Positions 1 through 8,470 are shown, numbered from the stretch's first letter. The stretch: 64,000 bases of DNA from Spirochaetales bacterium (GCA_016926955.1 JAFGNN010000025.1:1-64000), one strand, 5' to 3'. Translations and numbers: made by a program. The notes: generated by a model not told the origin, from the sequence alone.

Positions 1-235
1 CCATGGCCAGACCCGCGAGCCAGCGCGCCGGCGCGGACGCGCCGCGCGCGCGCGCGGACAATGCCGACTGCGCATACGCGACGAAAAACGGCACGCAGGC
101 CAGGAAGAGGTTCCAGAGCAGGAACCCGTAGAGCCATACGCCGGTCGCCGCCGCGCGCACGACCACGAGCGGGACCGTCCCCGCGAACGCCGCCAGCGGC
201 AACCACAACGCCCGCCCGATACCACTTATCCGCAC
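1..235 (-). CDS. DUF1361-like integral membrane protein, N-terminal fragment
   Basis: This reading frame is not in the ORF track because the left window edge cuts it. It starts at a GTG preceded by AGGAG at a spacing of about 7 bases; the ATG just before it leads to an early stop. The visible 78 residues hold two hydrophobic segments around a motif close to FLLWNLFLA, followed by an aromatic/proline stretch (VPFFVAYA). That pattern is typical of the DUF1361 family of predicted multi-pass membrane proteins, whose function is unknown. The gene lies downstream of thrS on the same strand, separated by a CCACGGAGG hairpin element, so it is probably transcribed separately. The rest of the gene is outside the window. 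Confidence 0.6.
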   Translation of the reverse strand, partial: MRISGIGRALWLPLAAFAGTVPLVVVRAAATGVWLYGFLLWNLFLACVPFFVAYAQSALSARARGASAPARWLAGLAM

Positions 236-255
236 ATACACTCCTGATCAGGAAT

Positions 256-370
256 TCCACCACGGAGGCACGGAGGCGGGGAGAGAAGAGAAAGAGAGAG
301 GGAGTGGAAGGATCCATTCCATTTTCGATCTTCCTCCCTCCTGTCTCCGTGCCTCCGTGCCTCCGTGGTT
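256..370. repeat. CCACGGAGG hairpin element, copy 1
   Basis: An inverted-repeat element with left arm CCACGGAGGCACGGAGG and right arm CCTCCGTGCCTCCGTGG. The left arm runs into a purine-rich stretch, the right arm follows a pyrimidine-rich stretch, and about 40 bases of unrelated sequence sit in the middle. The right arm carries an extra repeat of the CTCCGTGC unit. It lies 10 bases after the thrS stop codon and could fold as a long hairpin at the 3' end of the thrS message. It is one of seven copies in the window. Confidence 0.9.
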
Positions 371-380
371 GCTTCCAGAT

Positions 381-2117
381 TTACAGGTCCAGGGCCTTTT
401 CGGCGAGCTTGGCCTTGGCCCGCTCGACGAAGGCTTCCACCTTCATGGGCGGCAGCTGCTCGCCGCCGCGGACGCGCACCGCCACGGTCCCCTCCTCCGC
501 CTCGCGGCCGCCGACCACCAGCACGTACGGAACCTTCTGGTTCTGCGCGTCGCGGATCTTGGCGTTCATGCGCGAGTCGGACAGGTCGGCCTTGGCGCGG
601 AGCCCCGCGGCGCGGAGCTTGCCCTCGACCGCCTTGGCGTACTCGTCGAAGGTCGGCGCCACCGGCACCACCACGGCGTGCTCGGGCGAGAGCCACAGCG
701 GGAACGCGCCCGCGGTGTGCTCGAGGTAGACGCCGAAGAAGCGCTCGATGGAGCCGAGGAGGGCGCGGTGCACCATGTAGGGCCGCTTCTTCTGGCCGTC
801 GGAGTCGACATAGGTCATGTCGAAGCGCTCGGGCTCGTTGAAGTCGAACTGGATGGTGGTCAGCTGCCACTCGCGGCCGATGGCGTCCTTGACCTTGATG
901 TCGATCTTGGGGCCGTAGAAGGCGCCGCCGCCCTCGTCCATCTCGTACGCGAGCCCTTCCTTCTCGACCGCCTTGCGGAGGCTCTCGAGCGCGGTGTCCC
1001 ACATCTCCGGAGCGCCGACCGCGCCGTCGCCGGCCGGACGGGTGGCCAGATAGGCCTTGATGTCCTTGAAGCCGAGGGTCCGGTGCATGGAGAGGCTGAA
1101 GCGCAGCACCTCGGCGATCTCGTCCCCGATCTGCGCCGGGGTGCAGATGATGTGGGCGTCGTCCTGGGTGAAGCCGCGCACGCGCATGAGGCCGTGCAGG
1201 GTGCCCGAGCGCTCGTAGCGGTAGACGGTGCCGAGCTCCGCCCAGCGCAGGGGCAGGTCGCGGTACGAGTGCGCGTTCGAGTTGTAGATCATGATGTGGA
1301 AGGGGCAGTTCATGGGCTTCAGGTAGTAGTCGTCCTCGTCGATCTTCATCGATGAGTACATGCTTTCCTTGTAGAAGCCCAGGTGCCCCGAGGTCTCCCA
1401 GAGCCAGCTCTTGCCGATGTGCGGGGTGAAGAGGATCTCGTAGCCGTTCGCGTAGTGCTCGTCGCGCCACCAGTTCTCGAGCGCCACGCGGAAGCGGCCG
1501 CCCTTCGGGTGCCAGTACACGAGCCCCGCGCCCGCCTCCTCGTGGGTCGAGAAGAGGTCGAGCTCCTTGCCGAGGCGGCGGTTGTCGCGCTTCTCGGCTT
1601 CCTCGAGCATCTTGAGGTGGGCTTCGAGCTCCGCCTTGGACGCGAAGCAGTATGCGTAAAGGCGGGTCAGCATGGGGCGCTTCTCGTCGCCGCGCCAGTA
1701 CGCGCCGGCCACCGAGCGCAGCTTGAACGCGTCGGGGCGGATCTCGCGGGTCGACTCGACGTGGGGGCCGCGGCAGAGGTCGACGAAGCCGTCCTGCTCG
1801 TAGAGGCTGATGGTCCCCTCCTCGAGCCCCTCGATCAGCTCGAGCTTGAAGGGCTCGTCGGCGAAGAGCTTCATCGCGTCGGCCTTCGACACCTCGCGTC
1901 GCTCGAACTTCGCCCCGGAGGCGATGATCTTCCGCATCTCCTTCTCGATGGCGGGAAAGTCCTCCTCGCGGATCGGCTCGGTGAGCTGGAAGTCGTAGTA
2001 GAACCCGTCGTCGATGGCGGGCCCGATGGCGACCTTGCTGCCGGGCCGGAGGCGCAGCACGGCCTCGGCCATGACGTGGGACGCGGAATGCCGGATGGTT
2101 TCGACGTTCGCGGACAT
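381..2117 (-). CDS. thrS: Threonyl-tRNA synthetase (TGS-less form)
   Basis: Charges tRNA-Thr with threonine in the cytosol. The 578-residue protein begins directly with the editing domain (HSASHVMAEA near residue 11, DLCRGPH near 140) and lacks the N-terminal TGS domain of the roughly 640-residue E. coli type; short ThrRS forms occur in spirochaetes. The class II catalytic core follows, with MNCPFH, a motif 2 arginine region (RVRGFTQDDAH) and motif 3 (HRALLGSIERF). The C-terminal anticodon-binding domain begins near VVVPVAPTFDEYAK. The ATG is set by AAGGAG eight bases upstream. The long 5' leader carries a T-box with an ACC (Thr) specifier, so expression should rise when uncharged tRNA-Thr accumulates. 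Larger overlapping ORFs in other frames are shadows. Confidence 0.97.
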   Translation of the reverse strand: MSANVETIRHSASHVMAEAVLRLRPGSKVAIGPAIDDGFYYDFQLTEPIREEDFPAIEKEMRKIIASGAKFERREVSKADAMKLFADEPFKLELIEGLEEGTISLYEQDGFVDLCRGPHVESTREIRPDAFKLRSVAGAYWRGDEKRPMLTRLYAYCFASKAELEAHLKMLEEAEKRDNRRLGKELDLFSTHEEAGAGLVYWHPKGGRFRVALENWWRDEHYANGYEILFTPHIGKSWLWETSGHLGFYKESMYSSMKIDEDDYYLKPMNCPFHIMIYNSNAHSYRDLPLRWAELGTVYRYERSGTLHGLMRVRGFTQDDAHIICTPAQIGDEIAEVLRFSLSMHRTLGFKDIKAYLATRPAGDGAVGAPEMWDTALESLRKAVEKEGLAYEMDEGGGAFYGPKIDIKVKDAIGREWQLTTIQFDFNEPERFDMTYVDSDGQKKRPYMVHRALLGSIERFFGVYLEHTAGAFPLWLSPEHAVVVPVAPTFDEYAKAVEGKLRAAGLRAKADLSDSRMNAKIRDAQNQKVPYVLVVGGREAEEGTVAVRVRGGEQLPPMKVEAFVERAKAKLAEKALDL

Positions 2118-2271
2118 GGGGTACTCCTTCGCCCGTTCGGGGCGATCGGATCCGGATTTTTAAAGGGGGAAGTATCCCCCTCGCTTCGAACTCCTCGCGC
2201 GAGGGCCTCGCGGCCTTCGCGCTCCGGTGTTCTCCGCTACCCCCTCTTCCGGGGGCGGTCGCCGGATCCGG

Positions 2272-2294
2272 TAAAAAGCGGAAGGCCCCTCCGG
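2272..2294 (-). terminator. Candidate T-box-controlled terminator hairpin in the thrS leader
   Basis: Read on the minus strand, CGGAGG, a GGC loop and CTTCCG form a 6-bp stem (one G-T pair) followed by CTTTTTA. It lies between the antiterminator and the thrS start, where a terminator is expected. A second structure, CCTCTC pairing with GAGAGG (2347-2352 with 2323-2328), would trap the 3' strand of the antiterminator and could be the competing fold. Which hairpin ends transcription cannot be decided by eye. Confidence 0.45.
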
Positions 2295-2330
2295 AACGCG
2301 TCCGGCGCTCAGGGGGTCTTCCCCTCTCGC

Positions 2331-2739
2331 GCAAGGACGAATTCCGGAGAGGCCCTCGACGAGGTCCCCCGCGGCATCCGCGGTACCACCTTGCTTCGGC
2401 GCGGAACCCCGCACCGCCGTTTCCGGCGGAGCGGCGCACGCGCGCCGCACTCTTCACCGCTGTGACGGGCGCACCCGTCCTGCATTAATCCGCGGCAAAC
2501 CAAGGGCGAAACCCGGGGGCGTCAACGGGATTCCGGGGGAAACGCATCGCGGAACCTCGTTCCCGATGCCCGTTCTTCCCTCGGCGTCTCGGCGCCTCGG
2601 CGTTTTCACCCCGATCGGGGCGTTTCACGCAGGCGGCTCGGGAGTGGTTTTCGCCGGTCCGGTCGTCGGACCCTCTCAGCCTCGGGGCGCCCTCTCTGTC
2701 GGCGCCGGTTTCCGGCTACTCGTCTCCGTCAAAGCCTGT
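2331..2739 (-). promoter_or_regulatory. T-box riboswitch, threonine-specific, upstream of thrS
   Basis: On the minus strand the T-box sequence GGTGGTACCGCGG is present (+2380-2390). The antiterminator is fully paired: GCAAGG, the seven-base bulge TGGTACC, then GCGGAT, against the distal strand ATTCGTCCTTGC at +2331-2342. Stem I spans +2630-2739, with a CAGGC/GCCTG base, the GAGTAG box, CAGAGAG, and a GGCTGAGAG distal motif. In the specifier loop (GAAAACCA) the codon in register is ACC, a threonine codon, at +2646-2648, which agrees with the downstream gene. Additional hairpins between Stem I and the antiterminator (for example GACGGG/CCCGTC and CCGCCG/CGGCGG) occupy the Stem II/III position. 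Known T-boxes bind uncharged tRNA through the specifier and the UGGN bulge and promote readthrough. Confidence 0.93.
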
Positions 2740-2746
2740 ACAGGAG

Positions 2747-2775
2747 AACATATCCCCCCGGGCCCTCTCCGTCAA
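2747..2775 (-). promoter_or_regulatory. Sigma-70-type promoter for thrS
   Basis: On the minus strand, TTGACG and TATGTT are separated by exactly 17 bases. The predicted start lies near +2740, right at the base of T-box Stem I, as expected for a leader that begins with the specifier stem. Confidence 0.75.
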
Positions 2776-2779
2776 GACT

Positions 2780-2914
2780 TACCACGGAGACACGGAGTCA
2801 CGGAGGAGGGAGGGAGGAAGAAGGGAAGGAGGAACGAAGAATGAACACTAATCTTCCGTTCATCCTTTTCCCCTTCCTCTCCCTCTTTCTCCGTGTCCTC
2901 CGTGTCTCCGTGGT
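2780..2914. repeat. CCACGGAGG hairpin element, copy 2
   Basis: Left arm ACCACGGAGACACGGAG and right arm CTCCGTGTCTCCGTGGT, with purine-rich and pyrimidine-rich inner flanks. It ends 13 bases after the stop codon of the MotA-like gene, between that operon and the thrS promoter. The arms carry an A/T change relative to copy 1 that is matched on both sides, so pairing is kept. Confidence 0.9.
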
Positions 2915-2927
2915 CTTCTTTTTTCTG

Positions 2928-3380
2928 TCAGGCCAAATCGGCGAGGCGGCGGGCGGCGACGGTGCGGGCGGGCAGCACCAGGAAGAGCTCGGCCAGGGCC
3001 GCGTAGAGCAGCGAGAGCAGGGCTACGGCCAAGTTGGCTCCGACCTTCTCGGGCACCGAGATGTTCGTGAGCGTCAGGACGATGCCCGAAGCCGCCGCGA
3101 AGCCCGCGTAGGCGGCGATCCATCCAGCGAGCGATCCGGTCCAGGCCAGGGCGGCGCGCAGCTCGGCGCTCGAGGCGTCGGCCCTTGCCGGCGCCCGCCA
3201 GGCGGCGAACGAGCGCTTGAAGCCGAAGCCTGCGGCGGCGCTGAGCCAGGCCAGCAAAGGCACCGCGATCAGCGAGGGCAGGTCGACGAATACGATGGCG
3301 TGGGCGAATCCGGCCGACACCGCCATGATGAAGGCGAAGTCGACGATCACGAAGATCACGGGCAGGACGATGGCGATCAT
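2928..3380 (-). CDS. Small four-helix membrane protein, MotA/TolQ-like
   Basis: The 150-residue protein is almost entirely membrane: predicted helices near 1-25, 27-54, 80-106 and 112-138. The segment FVDLPSLI and the C-terminal AVALLSLLYAALAELFLVLP resemble the corresponding helices of MotA/ExbB-type proton-channel subunits, but the protein is much shorter than MotA and lacks a clear cytoplasmic domain. It is the last gene of a three-gene cluster with an ECF sigma factor and a small membrane protein, and its ATG overlaps the upstream stop codon. A part in the signal-sensing arm of that sigma system is an inference from position only. Confidence 0.6.
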   Translation of the reverse strand: MIAIVLPVIFVIVDFAFIMAVSAGFAHAIVFVDLPSLIAVPLLAWLSAAAGFGFKRSFAAWRAPARADASSAELRAALAWTGSLAGWIAAYAGFAAASGIVLTLTNISVPEKVGANLAVALLSLLYAALAELFLVLPARTVAARRLADLA

Positions 3381-3721
3381 GGGCTGCTCCTCGGGGCCCG
3401 CGAGGGCCCCGCGTTGAATGCTCCGCCGGCTGACGCGGCGAAGGTCGCGATCCGGTTTCCGGCGTCGGCCGGCCAGGATCGCGCGATGACCGAAGAAAGG
3501 CTCGCCCGGCCCATGGCCGGCGTCGCGAGCGAGGAAATCGCCACCGCGAGGGCGGCCGCGGCGCCGAGCCAGGCCGGCACGAGTCCCGCGACGGGCAGAC
3601 GCCGTCGCTCGGGCTCGAGGGCTCGCGCGTACTCCGCGATGCCGGGTTCTCGGGGCTTCACCCGCGAAAGCTCCCGGGCGTAGGCTTCGCGGAAAGGATC
3701 AGACACCTTCTCAGTACGCAT
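3377..3721 (-). CDS. Small single-span membrane protein, candidate anti-sigma factor
   Basis: The 114-residue protein has a charged N-terminal half (about 45 residues), one predicted transmembrane helix (LVPAWLGAAAALAVAISSLA) and a short external tail. Its ORF overlaps the end of the ECF sigma gene by 11 bases and the next gene starts inside its stop codon, so all three are translationally coupled. This size, topology and position fit a membrane-anchored anti-sigma factor, but I see no zinc-binding HxxxCxxC motif of the ZAS class and no recognisable RsiW-type domain. The function is inferred from context only. Confidence 0.55.
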   Translation of the reverse strand: MRTEKVSDPFREAYARELSRVKPREPGIAEYARALEPERRRLPVAGLVPAWLGAAAALAVAISSLATPAMGRASLSSVIARSWPADAGNRIATFAASAGGAFNAGPSRAPRSSP

Positions 3722-4292
3722 GGACGGCCTCCGGGAAAGCCGCCTCGAGGCGGCGGCGCAGGACGGATATCCGCCAGCGCACCGTGCCTGGCGGCATCGC
3801 GAGAACCCGGCCGATATCGGCCGAGGAGAGCTCCTCGTAAAAAGCGAGCACCGCGAGGCGCCGCTCTGCCTCAGGCAGGTCCGCTATGGCGGCGCGGACC
3901 CGGTCGGCGAGCTCGCCGCGGACCAGGAGTTCGTCGTGGGCGCGCGACGGATCCGCGATCGAGTCCAGCTCGCCCTCCGCGAAAGCCCGGGCCGGACGGC
4001 GCTTCGCCTCGCGCGCGAGGTCCGCGAAGCGCCGCGAGGCCACCGCGTAGACCCAGGGCTCGATGGGGCGGGCGGGATCGTAGCGCGCGAGGCCGCGGAA
4101 CGCCGCGATAAGCGCCTCCGAGACCGCGTCTTCGGAGCCCGCGCCGCCCAAGGTCTTCCAGGAACGGGCGTAGACCACGAGCCGCGCCCTGAAACGCTCC
4201 CAGAGCGATCCGAAGGCGGTCCGGGCGGCGTCCCCTCCCGCGAGCGCGGCGTCGCGGAGCGCTCGTCGCTCCGATTCAGGCATCGTATCCAT
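3711..4292 (-). CDS. ECF-family RNA polymerase sigma factor
   Basis: A 193-residue sigma-70 family protein with only regions 2 and 4. Region 2 is seen around DAVSEALIAAFRGLARYDP and PWVYAVASRRFADLAR; region 4 is a helix-turn-helix near LSSADIGRVLAMPPGTVRWR. It would direct RNA polymerase to a small regulon in response to an envelope signal. I place the start at the internal ATG (MDTMPES) rather than the first ATG of the track, because family members begin shortly before region 2. A TAGTAT hexamer lies about 11 bases upstream of this ATG, so the message may have almost no leader. The gene heads a coupled cluster with a small membrane protein and a MotA-like protein. Confidence 0.85.
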   Translation of the reverse strand: MDTMPESERRALRDAALAGGDAARTAFGSLWERFRARLVVYARSWKTLGGAGSEDAVSEALIAAFRGLARYDPARPIEPWVYAVASRRFADLAREAKRRPARAFAEGELDSIADPSRAHDELLVRGELADRVRAAIADLPEAERRLAVLAFYEELSSADIGRVLAMPPGTVRWRISVLRRRLEAAFPEAVHAY

Positions 4293-4349
4293 CACGCTAA
4301 ATACTACGCCTCGGGCGCCCGGGGTGTTGGGGAAATCACCGCGAGAAGA

Positions 4350-4590
4350 AACCACGGAGGCACGGAGGACAGGAGAGGGAGGGATGGAGGAAGGAAAAGG
4401 AAGGGGAAAAGGATTACAGGCATATGACTCCCATCATGCAATTCTGGTACCGTGACGTATTCCTCCCACTTCTCGCCGTGGCTCCGTGTCTGCGTGGCTC
4501 CGTGTCTGCGTGGCTTCGCTCCGCTTTCGGAGTGGAAGGATTCAGTGCCCGCGCTCCGCGCAGGCGACCTCTTCCATGGCTCCGTGGTTT
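4350..4590. repeat. CCACGGAGG hairpin element, copy 3 (enlarged)
   Basis: Left arm AACCACGGAGGCACGGAGG at 4350-4368 and right arm GGCTCCGTGGTTT ending at 4590. This is the longest copy. Inside it a unit close to GTGGCTCCGTGTCTGC is tandemly repeated near 4479-4514, which looks like an internal duplication of the right arm. It fills most of the gap between the divergently read ECF sigma gene and clpS. Confidence 0.8.
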
Positions 4591-4717
4591 AATTACCGGT
4601 GCGGCGGCCGCGGTCGGTGCGGCGGGCGGGCGAAGCGAGCTTGCGGGTGCCGACTGCCCGGGCGGCGGATGGAAGGGCGCGGGCGGCCGAGTTGCCCTTT
4701 CCCGAAGGGAACGGATC

Positions 4718-4746
4718 TTGTTTTTTAGCGCGCGGACCGGTATTTT
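4718..4746 (+). promoter_or_regulatory. Sigma-70-type promoter for clpS-clpA-aat
   Basis: TTGTTT and TATTTT are separated by 17 bases in an otherwise very GC-rich region. The predicted start is near 4753, only a few bases before the GGAAG ribosome-binding site of clpS. The preceding stretch 4591-4717 holds no gene that I can support. Confidence 0.65.
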
Positions 4747-4760
4747 ACTTGGAAGAGCTC

Positions 4761-5072
4761 ATGGCGAACGAAGGCCGCACTGACGGCGCCGTCCTCGAAG
4801 ACGTGGACGAGCGGACCGGGGAACCCGACGAATACCGCGTATTACTCCTCAATGACGACTACACGACCATGGACTTCGTCGTAGCCGTGGTGGTGTCGGT
4901 TTTCCACCGCTCGATTCCGGAGGCCGAACGCATCATGCTCGACGTACACAGGAAGGGCCGGGGCGTCGTGGGAACCTACCCCTACGACATCGCGGCCACC
5001 AAGATCGGGAGGGTCCACGAGCTCGCTCGCGAGAACGGGTTTCCCCTCCGCTGCACCATGGAGAAGGCATAA
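4761..5072 (+). CDS. clpS: ATP-dependent Clp protease adaptor ClpS
   Basis: This 103-residue adaptor binds proteins with destabilising N-terminal residues (Leu, Phe, Tyr, Trp) and hands them to ClpA for degradation by ClpP. The folded core follows a loose N-terminal extension of about 25 residues, as usual. The binding-pocket signature is visible in LLLNDDYTTMDFV and in the conserved histidine of DVHRKGRG. I chose the internal ATG (MANEG), which has GGAAG upstream; the longer ORF in the track reads back through the intergenic promoter. clpA follows after 3 bases and aat overlaps clpA, so the operon holds the tagging enzyme, the recognition factor and the unfoldase. Confidence 0.95.
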   Translation: MANEGRTDGAVLEDVDERTGEPDEYRVLLLNDDYTTMDFVVAVVVSVFHRSIPEAERIMLDVHRKGRGVVGTYPYDIAATKIGRVHELARENGFPLRCTMEKA

Positions 5073-5075
5073 GGC

Positions 5076-7622
5076 ATGAACGTCAGCCAGGAAGTCCAGG
5101 CCATATTCAACGCCGCGTACAACGAGGCGAAGCTCCGGAGCCACGAGTACCTGACCCCGGAGCACATACTCTTCGCGTCCCTGTCCTTCGAGTCGGTCAG
5201 GGTCATCCTCGAAGGCTGCGAGGCCGACATCGAGCAGATCCGCGCGGGCATGGAGTCGTACTTCGACCAGAAGATCCCGGCGGTGAAGAACCAGGAGCCC
5301 ATCCAGACGGCGGGCTTCCAGTCGGTCATCGAGCGGGCGGTGCTGCAGGCCCAGGCCGCGGGCAAGGACGAGGTCCGCGTGGCCGACGTCCTCGTGTCGC
5401 TCTTCGACGAGGAGCGGAACTACTCCGCCTACTACCTCCGCAAGTCGGGCATCAAGCGTATCCAGCTGCTGGAAGTCATCAGCCACGGCCCCGACGGCGG
5501 TACCTACGCGCCAGGCGCACAGGGCGAGGATGGCGAGGCGGCCTCGGGCCCCGATGATGCGGACGAGGCGGAAGCAGGCCCCGACGAGCTCTCCGGAGCG
5601 ACCGCGGAGGATGACGAGGAAACGGGCGAGGAACGTCCCGGTCCCAAGGCCCGCGCCTCGGTGCGCGCCGGCGCCCTCGAGCGCTTCGCCACCGACCTGA
5701 CCAGGCTGGCGCGCGAGGGCAGGCTCGAGCCGGTCATAGGGCGCGAGCTGGAGATCGAGCGAACGGTCCAGGTGCTCTGCCGGCGCCTCAAGAACAATCC
5801 CATCCACGTCGGCGAGGCCGGCGTCGGCAAGACCGCCGTCACCGAGGGCCTCGCGCAGCGTATCGTCGCCGACCTGGTGCCGCCCCGGCTTCGCGGCTAC
5901 ACCATCTACAGCCTCGACATGGGCTCGCTGCTCGCAGGCACCAAATTCCGCGGCGACTTCGAGGAGCGCGTCAAGCGCGTGGTGGACGAGCTCCTCAAGA
6001 AGGACAAGGCGATACTCTTCATCGACGAGATCCACACCATAGTGGGCGCCGGCGCCGTTTCCGGCGGTTCCATGGACGCCTCGAACCTGCTCAAGCCGGC
6101 GCTCACCTCGGGCAAGCTCCGCTGCATCGGCTCGACGACCTTCGAGGAATACCAGAAGTTTTTCGACAAGGACCGGGCGCTTTCCCGACGCTTCCAGAAG
6201 ATCGACATCGTCGAGCCGACCCACGCCGAGGCCGTGGAGATACTCAAGGGCCTCCGCACGAAGTACGAGGAATTCCACAAGGTCGCCTACGACGACGAGG
6301 CGCTCGAGCTGGCGGTCAAGCTGTCGTCGCAGTACGTGATCGAGCGCCGCCTGCCGGACAAGGCCATCGACGTGATCGACGAGGCGGGCGCCTGGGCGCG
6401 GATGCGGGCCTACAAGGAGGCGGCCAAAGCCCCGGACGAAGCTCCCGCCGATGGCCGGAAACCGGCCGAGGAAGCCGTGCTGCCGATCGGCCGCAAGGAG
6501 ATCGAGACCGTGGTGGCCCGCATCGCCCGAATCCCCGAGGCCACCGTGACGAGCGACGAGCGCGAAAAGCTCGCGGGACTCGAGGCGGAGCTCAAGGCGA
6601 GCGTGTTCGGGCAGGACGCCGCGGTCGAGGCAGTCGCAAAGGCCGTCAAGCGCGCGCGGGCCGGCTTCCGCGCCCCGGACAAACCGGTCGCCAATTTCCT
6701 CTTCGTCGGTCCGACCGGCGTCGGCAAGACCGAGCTCGCGAAGCGCCTGGCCGAACGGCTCGGCGTGGCCCTCCACCGCTACGACATGAGCGAGTACCAG
6801 GAGAAGCACACGGTGTCGCGCCTGATCGGCTCGCCGCCCGGCTACGTCGGCTACGAGGAGGGCGGGCTCCTGACCGATGCCGTGCGGAAGACGCCGCACG
6901 CGGTCGTCCTGCTCGACGAGATCGAGAAGGCCCACGTCGACGTGTACAACATCCTGCTTCAGATCATGGATTACGCGACCCTGACCGACAACCAGGGCAG
7001 GAAGGCGGACTTCCGCAACGTCATCCTCATCATGACGAGCAACGCCGGCGCCCGCGACATCGGGAAGCCCATGATCGGCTTCGGCGAGCGCGCGTTCACC
7101 GAGGCGGCCATCGACGACGCGGTTCAGAAGGCGTTCACGCCCGAATTCCGGAATCGGCTGGACGCCGTCGTGCGTTTCGCGAACCTGCCCAAGGACGTCA
7201 TCGAGCGCATCGTCGCGAAGAGCATCGACGACTTCCGGGCCCAGCTCTCGGAGAAGAAGGTCAGCGTCGAGGTGAGCGACGAGGCTGTCGCCTACCTGGC
7301 CGAGAAGGGATACAGCCGCGAGTTCGGCGCGCGGAACATCGGACGCCTCGTGGAAGACAAGGTGAAAGGCTGGTTCGTGGACGAGGTGCTGTTCGGCTCG
7401 CTCGCCTCGGGCGGCGCCGCGCGCGTCTTCCTCAAGGACGGAGACATCTCCATCGAGGCGCTCGCGGCGGCACCCCCTTCGCGGGCGAAGCGGAAACCGC
7501 CCCGCAAACCCGCGGATGCGGGCGCCGCGGAAAGCCTCGCGGAGGGCTCGTCCGAAGGGACCGGCGCGGCCGGAGGCTCCGTCTCGGCCGAGGGATCCGG
7601 CGCGGGCACGGGCGGCTCGTGA
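5076..7622 (+). CDS. clpA: ATP-dependent Clp protease ATP-binding subunit ClpA
   Basis: An 848-residue AAA+ unfoldase that feeds substrates into ClpP. The N-domain (about 1-150) contains the two Clp N-repeats and docks ClpS. A long acidic linker (about 150-195) follows. The first AAA+ domain has Walker A GEAGVGKT near 243-251 and Walker B ILFIDEIH; the second has Walker [11 protein letters not shown] near 543-552. The ClpP-docking loop is seen as MIGFG near residue 667. There is no ClpB-type middle coiled coil, which separates it from ClpB. The last 45 or so residues are an Ala/Gly/Ser-rich low-complexity tail not usual for ClpA. It sits between clpS and aat, and its stop overlaps the aat start. 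Confidence 0.96.
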   Translation: MNVSQEVQAIFNAAYNEAKLRSHEYLTPEHILFASLSFESVRVILEGCEADIEQIRAGMESYFDQKIPAVKNQEPIQTAGFQSVIERAVLQAQAAGKDEVRVADVLVSLFDEERNYSAYYLRKSGIKRIQLLEVISHGPDGGTYAPGAQGEDGEAASGPDDADEAEAGPDELSGATAEDDEETGEERPGPKARASVRAGALERFATDLTRLAREGRLEPVIGRELEIERTVQVLCRRLKNNPIHVGEAGVGKTAVTEGLAQRIVADLVPPRLRGYTIYSLDMGSLLAGTKFRGDFEERVKRVVDELLKKDKAILFIDEIHTIVGAGAVSGGSMDASNLLKPALTSGKLRCIGSTTFEEYQKFFDKDRALSRRFQKIDIVEPTHAEAVEILKGLRTKYEEFHKVAYDDEALELAVKLSSQYVIERRLPDKAIDVIDEAGAWARMRAYKEAAKAPDEAPADGRKPAEEAVLPIGRKEIETVVARIARIPEATVTSDEREKLAGLEAELKASVFGQDAAVEAVAKAVKRARAGFRAPDKPVANFLFVGPTGVGKTELAKRLAERLGVALHRYDMSEYQEKHTVSRLIGSPPGYVGYEEGGLLTDAVRKTPHAVVLLDEIEKAHVDVYNILLQIMDYATLTDNQGRKADFRNVILIMTSNAGARDIGKPMIGFGERAFTEAAIDDAVQKAFTPEFRNRLDAVVRFANLPKDVIERIVAKSIDDFRAQLSEKKVSVEVSDEAVAYLAEKGYSREFGARNIGRLVEDKVKGWFVDEVLFGSLASGGAARVFLKDGDISIEALAAAPPSRAKRKPPRKPADAGAAESLAEGSSEGTGAAGGSVSAEGSGAGTGGS

Positions 7623-8395
7623 GCAGGTCGCCGGCGTCGCGCGACGACCCCGGCTTTCCTTGGCTCGGGGAGGCTGGGTCGTTCGAGTTCCCCGAGCCCT
7701 CGCTCGCGGATCCCTTCGGCGTCCTCTGTTCGGGAGGCAACCTGTCTCCCGGCATGGTGCTTTCCGCCTACCGTCAGGGCGTCTTCCCCTGGTTCAACGA
7801 CGACGACCCCATACTCTGGTGGTCCCCCGACCCGCGCTTCGTTCTCGTGCCGTGGGAGCTCCACGTCTCGCGCACCATGCGGCGCGTCTTCCGTTCCGGA
7901 CGCTTCGAGCTCTCCGCGGACCGCGCCTTCCGCGCCGTCATCGAATCCTGCGCCGCCCGCGAACGCCCGGGTCAGAACGGGACCTGGATAACCGGTGACA
8001 TGATCGAAGCCTACGTCCGGCTCCACGAGCTCGGCTGGGCCCATTCGGTCGAAACCTGGCTCGACGGCGAGCTGGTCGGCGGCTGTTACGGCATCTCCAT
8101 CGGCGACGCCTTTTTCGGCGAGTCCATGTTCAGCCGCGCGGACGACGCGTCGAAAGCCGCCTTCATCGCGCTGACCCTGGTCCTGCGCGAGGACGGCATC
8201 GCCCTGATCGACAGCCAGGTGCGGACCGAGCACGTGGCGAGCCTTGGCGGAAGGGAAGTGCCGCGGAACGAATACCTCGAACGTCTGCGCTCGGCGCTCA
8301 AGGCGCCCACGCGGAAAGGGTCCTGGGCCGATCGGTGGCCGGACTTTCCCCATTCCGCCGCCATGGACCGCATTCTTTCGGGCGGCCTTCCCTGA
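7619..8395 (+). CDS. aat: Leucyl/phenylalanyl-tRNA-protein transferase
   Basis: Transfers Leu or Phe from aminoacyl-tRNA to the N-terminal Lys or Arg of proteins, creating N-degrons that ClpS recognises. The 258-residue protein carries the family signatures: AYRQGVFPWF near 44-53, WWSPDPRFVL near 61-70, GCYGISIGDAFFGESMFSR near 155-175 and the C-terminal LIDSQVRTEHVASLGG. The start is the GTG in a GTGA overlap with the clpA stop, which indicates translational coupling. The N-terminal extension of about 15 residues is slightly longer than in E. coli. Placement behind clpS and clpA means the whole N-degron pathway except ClpP is expressed together. Confidence 0.96.
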   Translation: MSRSPASRDDPGFPWLGEAGSFEFPEPSLADPFGVLCSGGNLSPGMVLSAYRQGVFPWFNDDDPILWWSPDPRFVLVPWELHVSRTMRRVFRSGRFELSADRAFRAVIESCAARERPGQNGTWITGDMIEAYVRLHELGWAHSVETWLDGELVGGCYGISIGDAFFGESMFSRADDASKAAFIALTLVLREDGIALIDSQVRTEHVASLGGREVPRNEYLERLRSALKAPTRKGSWADRWPDFPHSAAMDRILSGGLP

Positions 8396-8470
8396 GTCTT
8401 CTGGCGCAAGCCGCCGCTTTCCCCTATAGTGGATGCCTGTCCCGAGTTCCTTCATGAAAGGTCGGATTCG

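Noticed and set aside
61-729. Small plus-strand ORF at the left end
   Set aside because: It crosses the CCACGGAGG element and the antisense end of thrS; the opposite strand has a better-supported DUF1361 frame.
226-2457. A 743-codon minus-strand ORF covering thrS and its leader
   Set aside because: It is out of frame with thrS, reads through the T-box and has an Arg/Gly/Pro-rich composition typical of GC shadows.
4842-6935. A 697-codon minus-strand ORF opposite clpA, and a similar 918-codon ORF at 25843-28599 opposite the helicase
   Set aside because: Both lie opposite genes with clear conserved motifs and have no recognisable domain of their own.
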